From positions 1 through 5,491 of the forward strand of contig JBFLGC010000088.1 in the NCBI GenBank assembly GCA_041859945.1: a DNA stretch of 5,491 nt, in the 5' to 3' direction. Shown here in pieces: positions 5,416 to 5,491 of the stretch; positions within the stretch are counted from its first letter, which is position 1, and each line of letters starts with the position of its first letter. This DNA comes from Tetragenococcus sp041859945 (GTDB lineage Bacteria > Bacillota > Bacilli > Lactobacillales > Enterococcaceae). The position numbers were made by a program, and so were the translations under genes. A model generated the notes under the pieces. The model worked only from the letters and a program-made list of their open reading frames with translations. It made no database searches and was not told the origin of the DNA.

Positions 5416-5491
5416 TACCAAGTAGGTATTTTTCATCATCTACTCTGTCTCGCTAAGCGAGCCAATCGTAGTGATTCAAAACAATTCACAT

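Larger units (their letters stand above)
5073..5491. other. Non-coding, hairpin-rich region upstream of the operon; no gene supported
   Basis: Over 400 bp without a convincing coding region on either strand. The longest open stretches are about 44 and 55 codons on the plus strand (5112-5243, and 5233-5400 in another frame). Neither has an SD or a recognisable product. Inverted repeats are dense: TCACAGT/ACTGTGA (5128-5134 with 5184-5190), TCTTTT/GGAAGA (5138-5157), GGAGTAACC/GGTTATTCT (5212-5241, with two G-U pairs), TAACA/TGTTA (5258-5277), and the two strong hairpins listed separately. CTCGC/GCGAG (5449-5461) lies near the edge. TGTCTGCT occurs twice at a 10-bp period (5316-5323, 5326-5333). 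This could be a structured RNA, an untranslated end of the neighbouring gene beyond the window, or a repeat element. I recognise no known RNA family, T-box or riboswitch core. Confidence 0.5.

Overview
The window holds a central glycolytic operon of a low-GC Gram-positive bacterium, read entirely on the minus strand. In transcription order it runs cggR (SorC-family repressor), gap (glyceraldehyde-3-phosphate dehydrogenase), pgk (phosphoglycerate kinase), tpiA (triosephosphate isomerase) and eno (enolase, cut by the left edge of the window). No phosphoglycerate mutase gene lies between tpiA and eno, unlike the Bacillus and Listeria operons. That layout, the protein sequences, the moderate AT bias and the strong Shine-Dalgarno (SD) sites point to Lactobacillales, most likely Enterococcus or a close relative in Enterococcaceae. 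This placement is by recognition, not by a database search.

Right edge to 5041: about 450 bp with no convincing gene on either strand but with several good inverted repeats. 5041-4854: the control region, containing an AT-rich direct repeat, a strong sigma-A type promoter (TTGAAA, 17 bp, TACAAT), a leader of roughly 97 nt with an AT-rich stem-loop, and a CggR-type operator just ahead of the cggR SD. 4853-3816: cggR. A GCAA-capped stem-loop spans the cggR stop codon and a second small hairpin abuts the gap SD, which resembles the processed cggR-gapA junction of Bacillus subtilis. 3776-2775: gap. 2727-2692: a strong intrinsic terminator between gap and pgk. 2661-1471: pgk. 1431-676: tpiA, 39 bp after pgk. 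675-584: a possible secondary promoter and a small hairpin ahead of eno. 583-1: the first 194 codons of eno.

The four enzymes cover the triose-phosphate part of glycolysis apart from the mutase step. CggR would bind the leader operator when glycolytic flux is low and release it when fructose-1,6-bisphosphate accumulates. The intra-operon terminator, the junction stem-loops and the possible eno promoter are the elements likely to set unequal enzyme levels. I see no mobile element, CRISPR array, tRNA or rRNA, and no evidence of an undescribed multi-gene system. The most open question is the hairpin-rich non-coding stretch upstream of the promoter.
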